Source: an uncultured Mobiluncus sp. (GTDB lineage: Bacteria > Actinomycetota > Actinomycetes > Actinomycetales > Actinomycetaceae). From it: a stretch of 45,122 nt of DNA. Below the pieces are notes generated by a model. That model saw only the letters and a list, made by a program, of their open reading frames with translations. It was not told where the DNA came from and ran no database searches. The stretch covers positions 1 through 45,122 of the forward strand of contig NZ_CALUCZ010000019.1 in NCBI RefSeq assembly GCF_943914685.1, in the 5' to 3' direction. The first letter of the stretch is position 1. Each line of letters begins with the position of its first letter. Shown here in pieces: positions 33,109 to 40,576 of this stretch. The translations under genes and the position numbers were made by a program.

Positions 33109-34263
33109 TTACTTGCCCATCAGCAGGTCAGCGGCCGCGCGGGCGGTGGAAAGGGCTAGGTCGGGGTCCGTGCCGCAGACGTTGACGTGGCCAAGTTTGC
33201 GCTTGGGGCGGTTGCCTTTACGGTAAAGGTGCAACTTGACCTCGGGATATTGTTCCATGACTTGCCTCCCCGCGGCGCCGGGGTCGTCCAGCTTGCTGCC
33301 CAAAACGTTGGCCATCGCGGTGTTGGGAGCGGTGCGGGAAGTGTCGCCCAACGGCAGATCCAATACCGCCCGCAAATGCTGCTCGAACTGGGAAGTCACG
33401 CAACCGTCTTGGGTCCAGTGCCCCGAGTTGTGCGGGCGCATCGCCAGCTCATTGATATAGAGACGGTGGTCCCCAGCAGGGGTCACTACCAGGAACATTT
33501 CGACCGCGTACACCCCGGTGATGTCGAGTTCCACCCCAATCTGGCGCGCCAAGTCCTCAGCTTGATCCATGATGTCCTCAGGAATTGGAGCCGGCTCCAA
33601 AACAGCCGCGCATTGTCCCTGTTCTTGCCAAGTTTGCATGGGTTTATAGGTGCGCAGTTCGCCCGAGGGACGCCGCGCCGCCATCACCGCCAGCTCGCTG
33701 CTGAAAGGAACGCGCTGCTCGACCAAGCACTCGATACCCTCGTCCAAACTTTCCCGCCAGGTCTTGAATTCGTCCAAACTCGATACCATTCGCACCCCGC
33801 GCCCGTCATACCCGCCGTGGCTGATTTTCGCCACCAGCGGCCAACCGCAGCGCCGACCCACGTCCTTGACAGCATCTAGGTCTGCCCCATTGGCCCAAGC
33901 GGGCATGGGTAGTCCCAGTTCCCCCAAACGTTGGCGCATCGCCAGTTTGTCTTTGGCATAGAGCAGGGTGGATTGGGAGGGTCGGGCGGGGACACCGGCC
34001 CCAGCGGCGGTGTCGAAAACGGTGTCTGGAATCAACTCGTGTTCAAAAGTCACCACGTCGGCCCCATCTAGCAGCTCGCGCAACACCTCGGGGTCGTCAG
34101 GGGAGCCCAGCACAGTTTCGGGGCATACAAAAGCGGCCGGATCCAGGCGTGAGTCGGCTAAAACCCGCAGGCGAAAACCCAGTTCACCGGCTTCGGTAGC
34201 CAGCATTCGAGCCAGTTGGCCAGCGCCGATACACGCCACAACAGGCGGATGATAGGTGGTCAA
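33109..34263 (-). CDS. purK: N5-carboxyaminoimidazole ribonucleotide synthase
   Basis: ATP-grasp enzyme of purine synthesis that makes N5-CAIR from AIR, bicarbonate and ATP, 384 residues. The N-terminal GAGQLARML motif (about 13-21), the ATP-grasp KISHGGYDGRGV stretch (about 145-156), and RPHNSGHWTQDGCVTSQFEQ (about 272-291) are all hallmark PurK sequences. The start is TTG, set by GAGGAG in the end of purE and 1 nt after the purE stop. It works directly before PurE in the pathway. Confidence 0.97.
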   Translation of the reverse strand: MTTYHPPVVACIGAGQLARMLATEAGELGFRLRVLADSRLDPAAFVCPETVLGSPDDPEVLRELLDGADVVTFEHELIPDTVFDTAAGAGVPARPSQSTLLYAKDKLAMRQRLGELGLPMPAWANGADLDAVKDVGRRCGWPLVAKISHGGYDGRGVRMVSSLDEFKTWRESLDEGIECLVEQRVPFSSELAVMAARRPSGELRTYKPMQTWQEQGQCAAVLEPAPIPEDIMDQAEDLARQIGVELDITGVYAVEMFLVVTPAGDHRLYINELAMRPHNSGHWTQDGCVTSQFEQHLRAVLDLPLGDTSRTAPNTAMANVLGSKLDDPGAAGRQVMEQYPEVKLHLYRKGNRPKRKLGHVNVCGTDPDLALSTARAAADLLMGK

Positions 34264-34264
34264 C

Positions 34265-34798
34265 TCAGTTCTCCTCTGTGTCCATCACGTTTTTCAGAGC
34301 TTCGCCTTTGTCGATGGCTACTTGGCGCAGCAGGGCTTGATAGTTCAACATACGTTCGCGCATCTGTTGTGCTTCCGGGCCCTCACCGGCGCCCAAGATA
34401 CGGGCGGCCAGCAGGGCGGCGTTCTTGGCATTGCCGATAGAAACGGTGGCGACCGGTACCCCGGAGGGCATTTGCACGATGGACAGGAGGGAATCCATGC
34501 CCTCCAAGTGTTTCAGCGGTACCGGCACGCCGATGACCGGCAGGACAGTAGCTGCCGCCAGCATTCCGGGCAGGTGCGCTGCCCCGCCCGCGCCGGCAAT
34601 GATCACCCGTAAACCGCGCTTTTCCGCCGAAGTTCCGTACTCCAGCATATCGATAGGCATTCGGTGGGCGGACACGACCCGAGCCTCGAAAGGAATCCCA
34701 AAGTCGCGCAGCACCTCCGCGGCGGCCGACATCGTCGCCCAATCAGAATCCGAACCCATCACCAAGCCCACCAGGGGCGTATTCTCAGCTTCGCTCAT
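34265..34798 (-). CDS. purE: N5-CAIR mutase
   Basis: Class I PurE, which moves the carboxyl group of N5-CAIR to give CAIR in purine synthesis. It has 177 residues. The signatures are VMGSDSDWATM (about 14-24), EARVVSAHRMP (about 38-48), AGAGGAAHLPGM (about 69-80), and GVPVATVSIGNAKNAALLA. It heads the purE-purK operon. The ATG is placed 6 nt after a TAGAAT -10 element, with no Shine-Dalgarno, so a leaderless mRNA is expected. No purine riboswitch was seen; the leader would be too short to hold one. Confidence 0.97.
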   Translation of the reverse strand: MSEAENTPLVGLVMGSDSDWATMSAAAEVLRDFGIPFEARVVSAHRMPIDMLEYGTSAEKRGLRVIIAGAGGAAHLPGMLAAATVLPVIGVPVPLKHLEGMDSLLSIVQMPSGVPVATVSIGNAKNAALLAARILGAGEGPEAQQMRERMLNYQALLRQVAIDKGEALKNVMDTEEN

Positions 34799-34804
34799 AA
34801 CGTC

Positions 34805-34810
34805 ATTCTA
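34805..34810 (-). promoter_or_regulatory. -10 element of purE, leaderless
   Basis: TAGAAT on the minus strand is followed by GACGTT and then the ATG at 34798, which puts the start codon at the expected transcription start. Confidence 0.65.
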
Positions 34811-34941
34811 CCCCGCCGGTTTGCCGCCCGGTGCGGCGATTGCGTCATTCGTCCCCGCGCTCGGCCGGGTACCGCCCGAGCCGTGATTTGGCTGGGCGTC
34901 GCAAGGGTTGTGGTTTGGGTGGGCGAGATGTCGCTTGCGTC

Positions 34942-35085
34942 TTGGGGTGGGCGAGATGTCGCTCGCGGAGGTCTCGCGCGACTTGGGGGGGTCACAGACC
35001 CCCTCGGAAAATGCTTGCAGAGCATAGCATTTTCCTCACCCCCTAGCGTCGCCTGCGAGTACCTCCGCCTTCGCTCCTCTCGCCC
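34942..35085. repeat. Structured intergenic repeat, copy 1
   Basis: This 144-nt element recurs at 35145-35288, 203 nt downstream, with only a few differences. It folds on paper into an outer imperfect stem (34965-34986 region with 35040-35068: GCGGAGGT...ACCTCCGC plus matching inner segments). The stem encloses two hairpins, G-run TCACAGA C-run, and GGAAAATGCT with AGCATTTTCC. A related 19-nt lead-in GGGTGGGCGAGATGTCGCT occurs three times (34917, 34945, 35148). The gap 34799-35404 has no convincing gene. Confidence 0.85.
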
Positions 35086-35144
35086 GGCTGGCGAACTAGG
35101 CTCCACCTGGCTTGGCATCTTGCTGGGTGTCGCTCACGCCTGGG

Positions 35145-35288
35145 TTGGGGTGGGCGAGATGTCGCTCGCGGAGGTCTCGCGCGACTTGGGGGGTCACAGA
35201 CCCCCCTCGGAAAATGCTTGCAGAGCATAGCATTTTCCTCACCCCCTAGCGTCGCCTGCGAGTACCTCCGCCTTCGCTCTTCTCGCCC
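35145..35288. repeat. Structured intergenic repeat, copy 2
   Basis: Second copy of the element at 34942-35085. The G-run and C-run of the central hairpin are 7 and 5 long in copy 1, but 6 and 6 here. The total length is kept, and the pairing is better in this copy. The other change I see is CTCCT to CTCTT near the end. The flank after it has several GAGCGAYAM words (35327-35395) that are not part of copy 1. Confidence 0.85.
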
Positions 35289-35404
35289 CGCTGACGAGCG
35301 AGGTCCCGCCCAGCGCGGCTCTTCACGAGCGATACCTCGCCCTGCTGGGTATCTGAAACGAGCGACAACCCGGCCGGCTGTCTCAATGAGCGATAACAAT
35401 GAAC

Positions 35405-36733
35405 CTAGAACTGCGGGGTCAGGTCGGCAGGGGTGAGGGTCCCGTTACGCAGCCCTTCCCAGAAAGCGGGAGTGCGACTCTCGTCCAGTTTCACCGTCGA
35501 GCCGACCCCACCGCCGGGGTTGTAACCGAGCGACGCGATGGGCGGCACTCCCTGCAGACCGGCGTCCCCGGCCTTCCGCAGTGCCAGCGCCAGCCGAGCA
35601 ATATCAATGGTCTGGGCAGAACGGTCAACTGTCAGAGCGGCCGCGCCAGCGTCGGCCAGTGCCACTTGTCGGGCAGGATTAATCAGCACTTCCGGGCTCA
35701 GCGCTTTCTTTAGAGTGGAGCTGATGACTAGGCGTTGGCGTTGGGTGCGTCCGATGTCGCCCAGCGGGTCGGAGTAGCGCATCCGCGCAAACAGCAGGGC
35801 GGTCGGCCCGTCCACATCGTGGCAGCCGGCTTGCCAACTGAGCCCGGACATTCGGTCCGAAAAAGTCTGGTCCCAGCACAGGTTGATTCCGCCGACCCCG
35901 TCGACGACCTGGGAGACCCCGTTGAAACCGATTTGCACATAATGGTCGATGGTCAGTCCAGTCAAGCCCTCGACGGTGGAAACCAGCAGCGCCGGACCGC
36001 CTTCGGAAAACGAGGCGTTGAGTTTATTATGGCCGTGACCAGGGATTTCAACATAGGAGTCACGGGGCAGGGAAACAATCATGGCGGTGCCGTTGGCGGC
36101 TTGGTGTACCAAAATGATGGTGTCGGAACGCTGGCCCTGTACCCCGAGGCTTGCTTCGGCAGTGCCCTCGCGGGAGTCCGAACCGGCGATGAGCCAGGTC
36201 GTGCCCGGCGTGTCGGCGGCTCCGCTCAGGGCATCGGTGCGACCGATATTCGTATTGACCCGATTGTTCAGGAACAACCCCCAGAACACGATGGCCAAAA
36301 TCAGTGCCAACAGCAGGGTCAAGATGGTGATGAGAATGCGTTTTGGCCAGCTGCGGGCGGCGCCGGAGCGGGGTTGGCTGGCCGGTCGGTGCGGTTCCGG
36401 GCTGGTCACAAGGCCGGGTGGGGGTGTTGGGTGGACAGGCTTTGCCGGCGGCGTGTCGGGGGTGCCGGGGCTGTGACTCGCAGCCGAACCGGGGGCATAA
36501 GCGGCTGGCAGCGCTAAATCCGCATAGCTCAAGCCCTGGCGCTGCGCCGATGATGCGGTGGAGTCGCCCACCACCACCACGGCAGTGCGTAAATCCGGTC
36601 GGTTTGTCGCGTTGGGGCTGGCTGGAAAAGCCGGGGGAGCCGGCTGGCTAGCTTGGTGCTGAATTTTGGGGGACTGTTCCGGGACGGGGCGGGGCTGGGA
36701 ACTGCCCGGCGGAAATGACGGCGGTAAAGTCAT
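35405..36733 (-). CDS. LytR-CpsA-Psr (LCP) family protein
   Basis: Predicted ligase that transfers lipid-linked glycopolymers onto peptidoglycan, acting outside the membrane, 442 residues. A Pro/Ser-rich cytoplasmic N terminus of about 135 residues precedes one transmembrane helix. The LCP domain follows, with SDTIILVHQ, SLPRDSYVEIP, NKLNASFSEGG, and FARMRYSDPLGDIGRTQRQ patterns holding the conserved Arg and Asp residues. The frame opens 6 codons earlier, but the ATG at 36733 overlaps the stop of the upstream LCP gene as ATGA, which indicates coupling. Two LCP proteins in tandem suggest partly distinct polymer substrates. Confidence 0.93.
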   Translation of the reverse strand: MTLPPSFPPGSSQPRPVPEQSPKIQHQASQPAPPAFPASPNATNRPDLRTAVVVVGDSTASSAQRQGLSYADLALPAAYAPGSAASHSPGTPDTPPAKPVHPTPPPGLVTSPEPHRPASQPRSGAARSWPKRILITILTLLLALILAIVFWGLFLNNRVNTNIGRTDALSGAADTPGTTWLIAGSDSREGTAEASLGVQGQRSDTIILVHQAANGTAMIVSLPRDSYVEIPGHGHNKLNASFSEGGPALLVSTVEGLTGLTIDHYVQIGFNGVSQVVDGVGGINLCWDQTFSDRMSGLSWQAGCHDVDGPTALLFARMRYSDPLGDIGRTQRQRLVISSTLKKALSPEVLINPARQVALADAGAAALTVDRSAQTIDIARLALALRKAGDAGLQGVPPIASLGYNPGGGVGSTVKLDESRTPAFWEGLRNGTLTPADLTPQF

Positions 36734-38190
36734 TGCTGGGGATCCTGCCACGTGCCGCTACCCCCGGACGTTTCCCCAGATGGGGCGTTATTGGCAGAAT
36801 TTCCTCCCGATTCGCCCGTACCGGCCGAGTTCGGATTATCCGCAGTGCCTGGGTTATGTGCCGGGGTGCCGGCGTTGCCCGCGTTGTTACCGGCAGGGTT
36901 GCTGTTCGCCGAGCCTCCCGCGGTTTGCCTGGAGTGAGCAGAATTGGCTCCGCTCGTCCCACTCGTCCCCCGGGAAAGCGACCCTCCGGTAAGTCCGGAG
37001 CTGTTCCCTTGTGAATAGGCAGACCCGCCGGAACTGGCGGAATCAGGCGAGAGCGAGGACGCCGGAGCCTGCTCACTGGGCTCGTGGAGGTTCCCGTTCA
37101 TGTCCTGGTAAGGGAAATAGGGAGGAACCCGCTTGTCCAAACGCAGGGCATCAAACATATCCGTGGCATTGTCAGCCACCGCCACGCGTGCCCGGTCGGG
37201 AGCGTATTCCCCGAAAGGCAGGGTGTAAAAGCGGATGTTTTCAGGTTTGACTTTAGCCAAGGAAAACGCCAATCCGCCCAGGTTTTTAGCGTTGCCGAAG
37301 TTCTCAGAGGTGGTGAGGGACTTCATTCCTGCCTTGAGGAACGCATAGAGCGAAGGCAAATCGGTCAGCATATTGCGGCTCTTGGCTTCCTTCATCATGG
37401 CTCCGACCAGTTTCTGCTGACGGCCAATCCGGGAAATGTCCGAGCCGTCCCCCACCCCGTAGCGGGCTCGCGCAAAACCGAGTGCCTGTTGGGGATTCAA
37501 AGTGTGACAACCGGCGGGCAAATCGATGGCACCTTTGCTGTCTTTCATCTTTTCGTCCAGGCAAATCGGCACCCCGCCCAAGGCGGCAACCATATTTTCA
37601 AAGCCATCAAAGTCAACGACCACAAATTCATCAAGGAAAATCCCGGTCAGCTGTTCGACTGTTTTCATGGTGCAGGCAGTGGCGGCAGCTACGTCTTCTT
37701 CCTGTCCCAGCAGCGCAAAAATGGAGTTGAACTGGACATAACCCGGACTGGCGGGTTCAGTTTTTCCGTCAGCGCGCAGACAAGCCGGTCGCTTTACCAT
37801 CAGGTCACGCGGAATAGACATGACCTCCACCCGGGTGCGATCCGCGCTAATATGCGCCACCATGGTGGTATCCGAACGCATCCCGGTAACCAGCCTCCCG
37901 TTTTCATCGTAATCTTTTTGGGCCCGATGATCGGATCCGATTACCATCACGTTCAAGTCACGGTTGGCGAAATTGTCCTGCGGATTTTCCTTTTCGTGAC
38001 GATTCTGGCCCAGAAATTTATTTACGTTGACTTTCTTGGTCCAAGAAGAAATATCTGCGTTGACCAGACCCGCGAAACTTAGGCTAAAAATCGCCAAGAA
38101 CACTACAACGAGACTCAAAATGCGCAACCCTCGCCGCGGGCGCGTCAGAGCGGCGGCGTGCGAGGCAATAGGGTGGTGCTTTGATGACAC
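36730..38190 (-). CDS. LytR-CpsA-Psr (LCP) family protein with low-complexity tail
   Basis: Second LCP ligase, 486 residues, first of the pair. A short basic cytoplasmic end is followed by a transmembrane helix (about 22-45). The LCP domain shows SDTTMVAHIS, SIPRDLMVKRP, a Cys-containing insertion (CLRADGK), GVPICLDE and FARARYGVGDGSDISRIGRQQ. The last 120 residues are Ser/Gly/Asn-rich low complexity, probably a flexible wall-spanning tail. The GTG start lies 6 nt after a TACAAT -10, so the transcript is probably leaderless. Confidence 0.93.
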   Translation of the reverse strand: MSSKHHPIASHAAALTRPRRGLRILSLVVVFLAIFSLSFAGLVNADISSWTKKVNVNKFLGQNRHEKENPQDNFANRDLNVMVIGSDHRAQKDYDENGRLVTGMRSDTTMVAHISADRTRVEVMSIPRDLMVKRPACLRADGKTEPASPGYVQFNSIFALLGQEEDVAAATACTMKTVEQLTGIFLDEFVVVDFDGFENMVAALGGVPICLDEKMKDSKGAIDLPAGCHTLNPQQALGFARARYGVGDGSDISRIGRQQKLVGAMMKEAKSRNMLTDLPSLYAFLKAGMKSLTTSENFGNAKNLGGLAFSLAKVKPENIRFYTLPFGEYAPDRARVAVADNATDMFDALRLDKRVPPYFPYQDMNGNLHEPSEQAPASSLSPDSASSGGSAYSQGNSSGLTGGSLSRGTSGTSGANSAHSRQTAGGSANSNPAGNNAGNAGTPAHNPGTADNPNSAGTGESGGNSANNAPSGETSGGSGTWQDPQQ

Positions 38191-38196
38191 CCAGCC

Positions 38197-38202
38197 ATTG
38201 TA
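38197..38202 (-). promoter_or_regulatory. -10 element of the LCP operon, leaderless
   Basis: TACAAT on the minus strand is followed by GGCTGG and the GTG at 38190. The divergent glycosyltransferase has its own -10 (TAGATT, 38257-38262) and an ordinary ribosome-binding site. Confidence 0.6.
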
Positions 38203-38286
38203 GACTTAAGCGTCGGGTATTTCCTGGTGCGGCTGTGCCAGACCCGATGATTTTCCTAGATTTTGTGTGCTCGGGAAGGAAAGTTC

Positions 38287-39213
38287 GTGTCGAGTGTGTC
38301 CGCCATCCCCACCAATCCGACCCCGGCATCTGGTGACGCCGATCCGGCTATCCGTGTGGTCACAGTCGCTTACCACTGTGGGGAGGGGATTCGCGGCCTG
38401 TTGCAGAGCCTAGCTGCGGCCTCCTCCCGGTCAATTCACGCCGTCGTGGTGGACAACTCAGAGCACTGTGATACCGCAGTGGCAACAGCCTGCCGCGAAT
38501 TCGGGGCGGAATACCGGTCTTTGCCGAGCAATCCGGGATTCGGGGCGGGCAGTAATTTTGGTTCCGATTTCGGGGGCAGCGAGCCGTGGCTGGTGTTAGC
38601 TAACCCAGATTTGCGCCTGGCCCCCGGTGCTTTAGACACCCTGATTGCCACCGCCGAAGCCCACCCCGAGGCGGCCCTCATCGGTCCCGCCCTAGTGGAC
38701 GAAACCGGCACGCGCTACCCCACCGGTCGGTCTTTTCCCTATATTTCCATAGGGATAGGCCACGCCCTGCTGGGGCGAGTGTGGCCGGGAAACCCGTGGA
38801 CCCGCCGGTACTGGGGGTCATCTTGGCGTGGGACTGACTCAGTTGAGGTGGATTGGGTCAGCGGGGCGTGTATCCTGATTCGCCGCGCGGATTGGGAGCA
38901 GCTGGGCGGTTTCGACCCGGCTTACTTTATGTACTTTGAAGATATGGACTTAGCCTGGCGGGCGCGGCGTTTTCTGGGGCGTGGGGCGCTGTTTGTGGGC
39001 AGCGCCGTGGCAATACACGAGCAGGGCGCCACGACCGGGGACAAGACGTTGGGGGTGGGGCAGAAACGCAACCTGAGAGCCTTGCGGGCTCACCACGATT
39101 CGGCGCGGATTTTCTTAGACCGGCTTTATACGGACCGTCCGTATTTCTCGCCGTTGCTGAAATTGATTAGCTGGGGTCTGCGGCTGCGGTATTTGGTTTT
39201 GGCTCGTCGTTAG
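38287..39213 (+). CDS. Family 2 glycosyltransferase (rhamnosyltransferase-like)
   Basis: Predicted cytoplasmic glycosyltransferase of 308 residues, GT-A fold. The N-terminal part has VVTVAYHCGEGI, VVVDNSEHCD and NPGFGAGSNFG; the metal-binding motif is the Asp of LANPDLRL. WVSGACILIRRADWEQLGGFDPAYFMYFEDMDLAWR (described here as WVSGACILIRR then GGFDPAYFMYFEDMDL) is typical of WbbL-like rhamnosyltransferases. The GTG at 38287 is chosen for the GAAGGAAAG ribosome-binding site; the frame is open 8 codons further up. It probably adds a sugar in a wall polymer or linker. Its 3' end overlaps the convergent DUF2304 gene by 47 nt. Confidence 0.9.
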   Translation: MSSVSAIPTNPTPASGDADPAIRVVTVAYHCGEGIRGLLQSLAAASSRSIHAVVVDNSEHCDTAVATACREFGAEYRSLPSNPGFGAGSNFGSDFGGSEPWLVLANPDLRLAPGALDTLIATAEAHPEAALIGPALVDETGTRYPTGRSFPYISIGIGHALLGRVWPGNPWTRRYWGSSWRGTDSVEVDWVSGACILIRRADWEQLGGFDPAYFMYFEDMDLAWRARRFLGRGALFVGSAVAIHEQGATTGDKTLGVGQKRNLRALRAHHDSARIFLDRLYTDRPYFSPLLKLISWGLRLRYLVLARR

Positions 39214-39619
39214 GGTTGGTGAGCCGCGCCTCTGCTAAGGCCAGAGCCCGGGTCAGTTCGGTCAAGCGCGCTTGGACCGCGATGTTGTAACGCCACTGCA
39301 CCAGCCAGGTCGCCAATACGACAATAACCAGCAGATACAGCAGTAAATCAGTGCCGCGCCCCACGCCGAGGAACGCCGCGACCGCGGAAATAACTGGCGG
39401 ATAGATGATTGCCACGGTCGCCAAAACTGCGAACAGTAGCGCCAGGATACGCCGCAATGCCAGGTCACGGGCTCCTTGCAAGCGGGACACGTAAACCAGC
39501 CCCACCGCAACCACAACTAACAGGACAATCTTGATACCCCATTGACCGGCCGCGACCCAAGCCGGCAGTGTCGGGACCTGCGCGGGAACCAGCCCGGCCA
39601 CACTTGTGAAAACGTCCAC
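39167..39619 (-). CDS. DUF2304 membrane protein
   Basis: Small integral membrane protein of 150 residues with three hydrophobic helices and an amphipathic C-terminal helix, matching DUF2304 in size and order. Members are commonly encoded next to a family 2 glycosyltransferase, as here (1 nt gap). They are thought to work with it, perhaps in moving or presenting a lipid-linked sugar. The GTG start has a GGGGG sequence upstream within the end of the glycosyltransferase gene. Its last 47 nt run antisense through the 3' end of the plus-strand glycosyltransferase. Confidence 0.8.
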   Translation of the reverse strand: MDVFTSVAGLVPAQVPTLPAWVAAGQWGIKIVLLVVVAVGLVYVSRLQGARDLALRRILALLFAVLATVAIIYPPVISAVAAFLGVGRGTDLLLYLLVIVVLATWLVQWRYNIAVQARLTELTRALALAEARLTNPNDEPKPNTAAADPS

Positions 39620-39620
39620 G

Positions 39621-40355
39621 TTAACGTACCCCCATAACTAAATCCATGACGATGTTTATCGAGTTCCACAGAGATTGACCCTTGGCTTTGGAATAGTCTG
39701 TGTAGCGTATATGGACCGGCATTTCCGCCCAGGGAAGACCGCTTTTTCCCAGTTGCGCCACGATTTCCGAAGCGTGAGCCATGCGGTTTTGCTTTAGATT
39801 CAACGTGCCCGCTGCCCGGCGCGACAGCAGGCGCAGTCCGTTGTGAGCATCAGTAAGCTTCATGCGGGTCGTGCGCGCGGTGGCCCAGGCGGCAGTTTTC
39901 AGCACGATGCGCTTGGCGGCGCCCATTTCTTGCTTTTCGGACAAAAACCGGGAACCAAAGATGATGTCGAGCTGGTCTGTTGTGGCGCGTTTCCACATGG
40001 AAACGACGTCTTCGGTTTGGTGCTGGCCGTCGGCGTCGAAAGTTGCGACATAGGGAAGGTCGGTGGCTCGCAAGTAATAGGTGATTCCGGTCTGCAGGGC
40101 GGCACCTTGTCCCAGGTTGATAGCGTGGGTCAGGACAGTGGCGCCTGCGGCACGAGCCAAGGCGGCGGAATCGTCGATGGAACCATCGTCTACGCAGATA
40201 ATGTGAGGGAAAATGGTTTTCGCCTCGTTGAGCACCTTGGCAATGACCGGACCTTCGTTGTAAATAGGTACGACTAAAGCAACTTCTTGAGCTGCAGTTC
40301 GATGCTGCGGTGTCTGCGGCACAGCTTGGTTGGTGTCCTTCCCATTTTCACGCAC
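39621..40355 (-). CDS. Family 2 glycosyltransferase (polyprenyl-phosphate sugar synthase-like)
   Basis: Cytoplasmic GT-A glycosyltransferase, 244 residues. It has the DPM1/GtrB-like pattern: VALVVPIYNEGPVI (about 26-39), CVDDGSIDDSAALA, GAALQTGITYYLRA, and the metal-binding ATFDADGQHQ (about 104-113). It likely transfers a sugar from a nucleotide donor to polyprenyl phosphate for use outside the membrane. It is coupled with the DUF2304 gene, a common pair. The start is a GTG preceded by an AT-rich stretch with no Shine-Dalgarno, possibly another leaderless mRNA. Confidence 0.9.
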   Translation of the reverse strand: MRENGKDTNQAVPQTPQHRTAAQEVALVVPIYNEGPVIAKVLNEAKTIFPHIICVDDGSIDDSAALARAAGATVLTHAINLGQGAALQTGITYYLRATDLPYVATFDADGQHQTEDVVSMWKRATTDQLDIIFGSRFLSEKQEMGAAKRIVLKTAAWATARTTRMKLTDAHNGLRLLSRRAAGTLNLKQNRMAHASEIVAQLGKSGLPWAEMPVHIRYTDYSKAKGQSLWNSINIVMDLVMGVR

Positions 40356-40576
40356 CTTTATATTGTGTCATTTGAGAGCGAAATCAGTGAAAGCGGATTT
40401 TTGGAGCAGGAAATCGCGGGGAGGCTGCCCCAGTTGTGTTACCATTGTTACTGGTGTGAAAATTAAGCATCAAAGCATATCAAAACGCAAGATAATTCTG
40501 AGGTTTTGAACAAATACATCTGGACAGAGATGAATAAATCAGGAATGCTAGATTCTGGCACTGATGGGAGGAACTT
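40356..40576. promoter_or_regulatory. Divergent AT-rich region between the glycosyltransferase and the amidase
   Basis: The 221-nt interval is clearly AT-richer than its surroundings. It contains a direct repeat of TGTTACC/TGTTACT near 40437-40454, a TAGATT -10 candidate at 40549-40554, and GGGAGG before the amidase ATG. I see no gene in it. Confidence 0.5.

Noticed and set aside
34664..35399. Open frames of 70-190 codons on both strands across the structured repeats
   Set aside because: They run through hairpins and both repeat copies in different frames, lack ribosome-binding sites and have no family traits.
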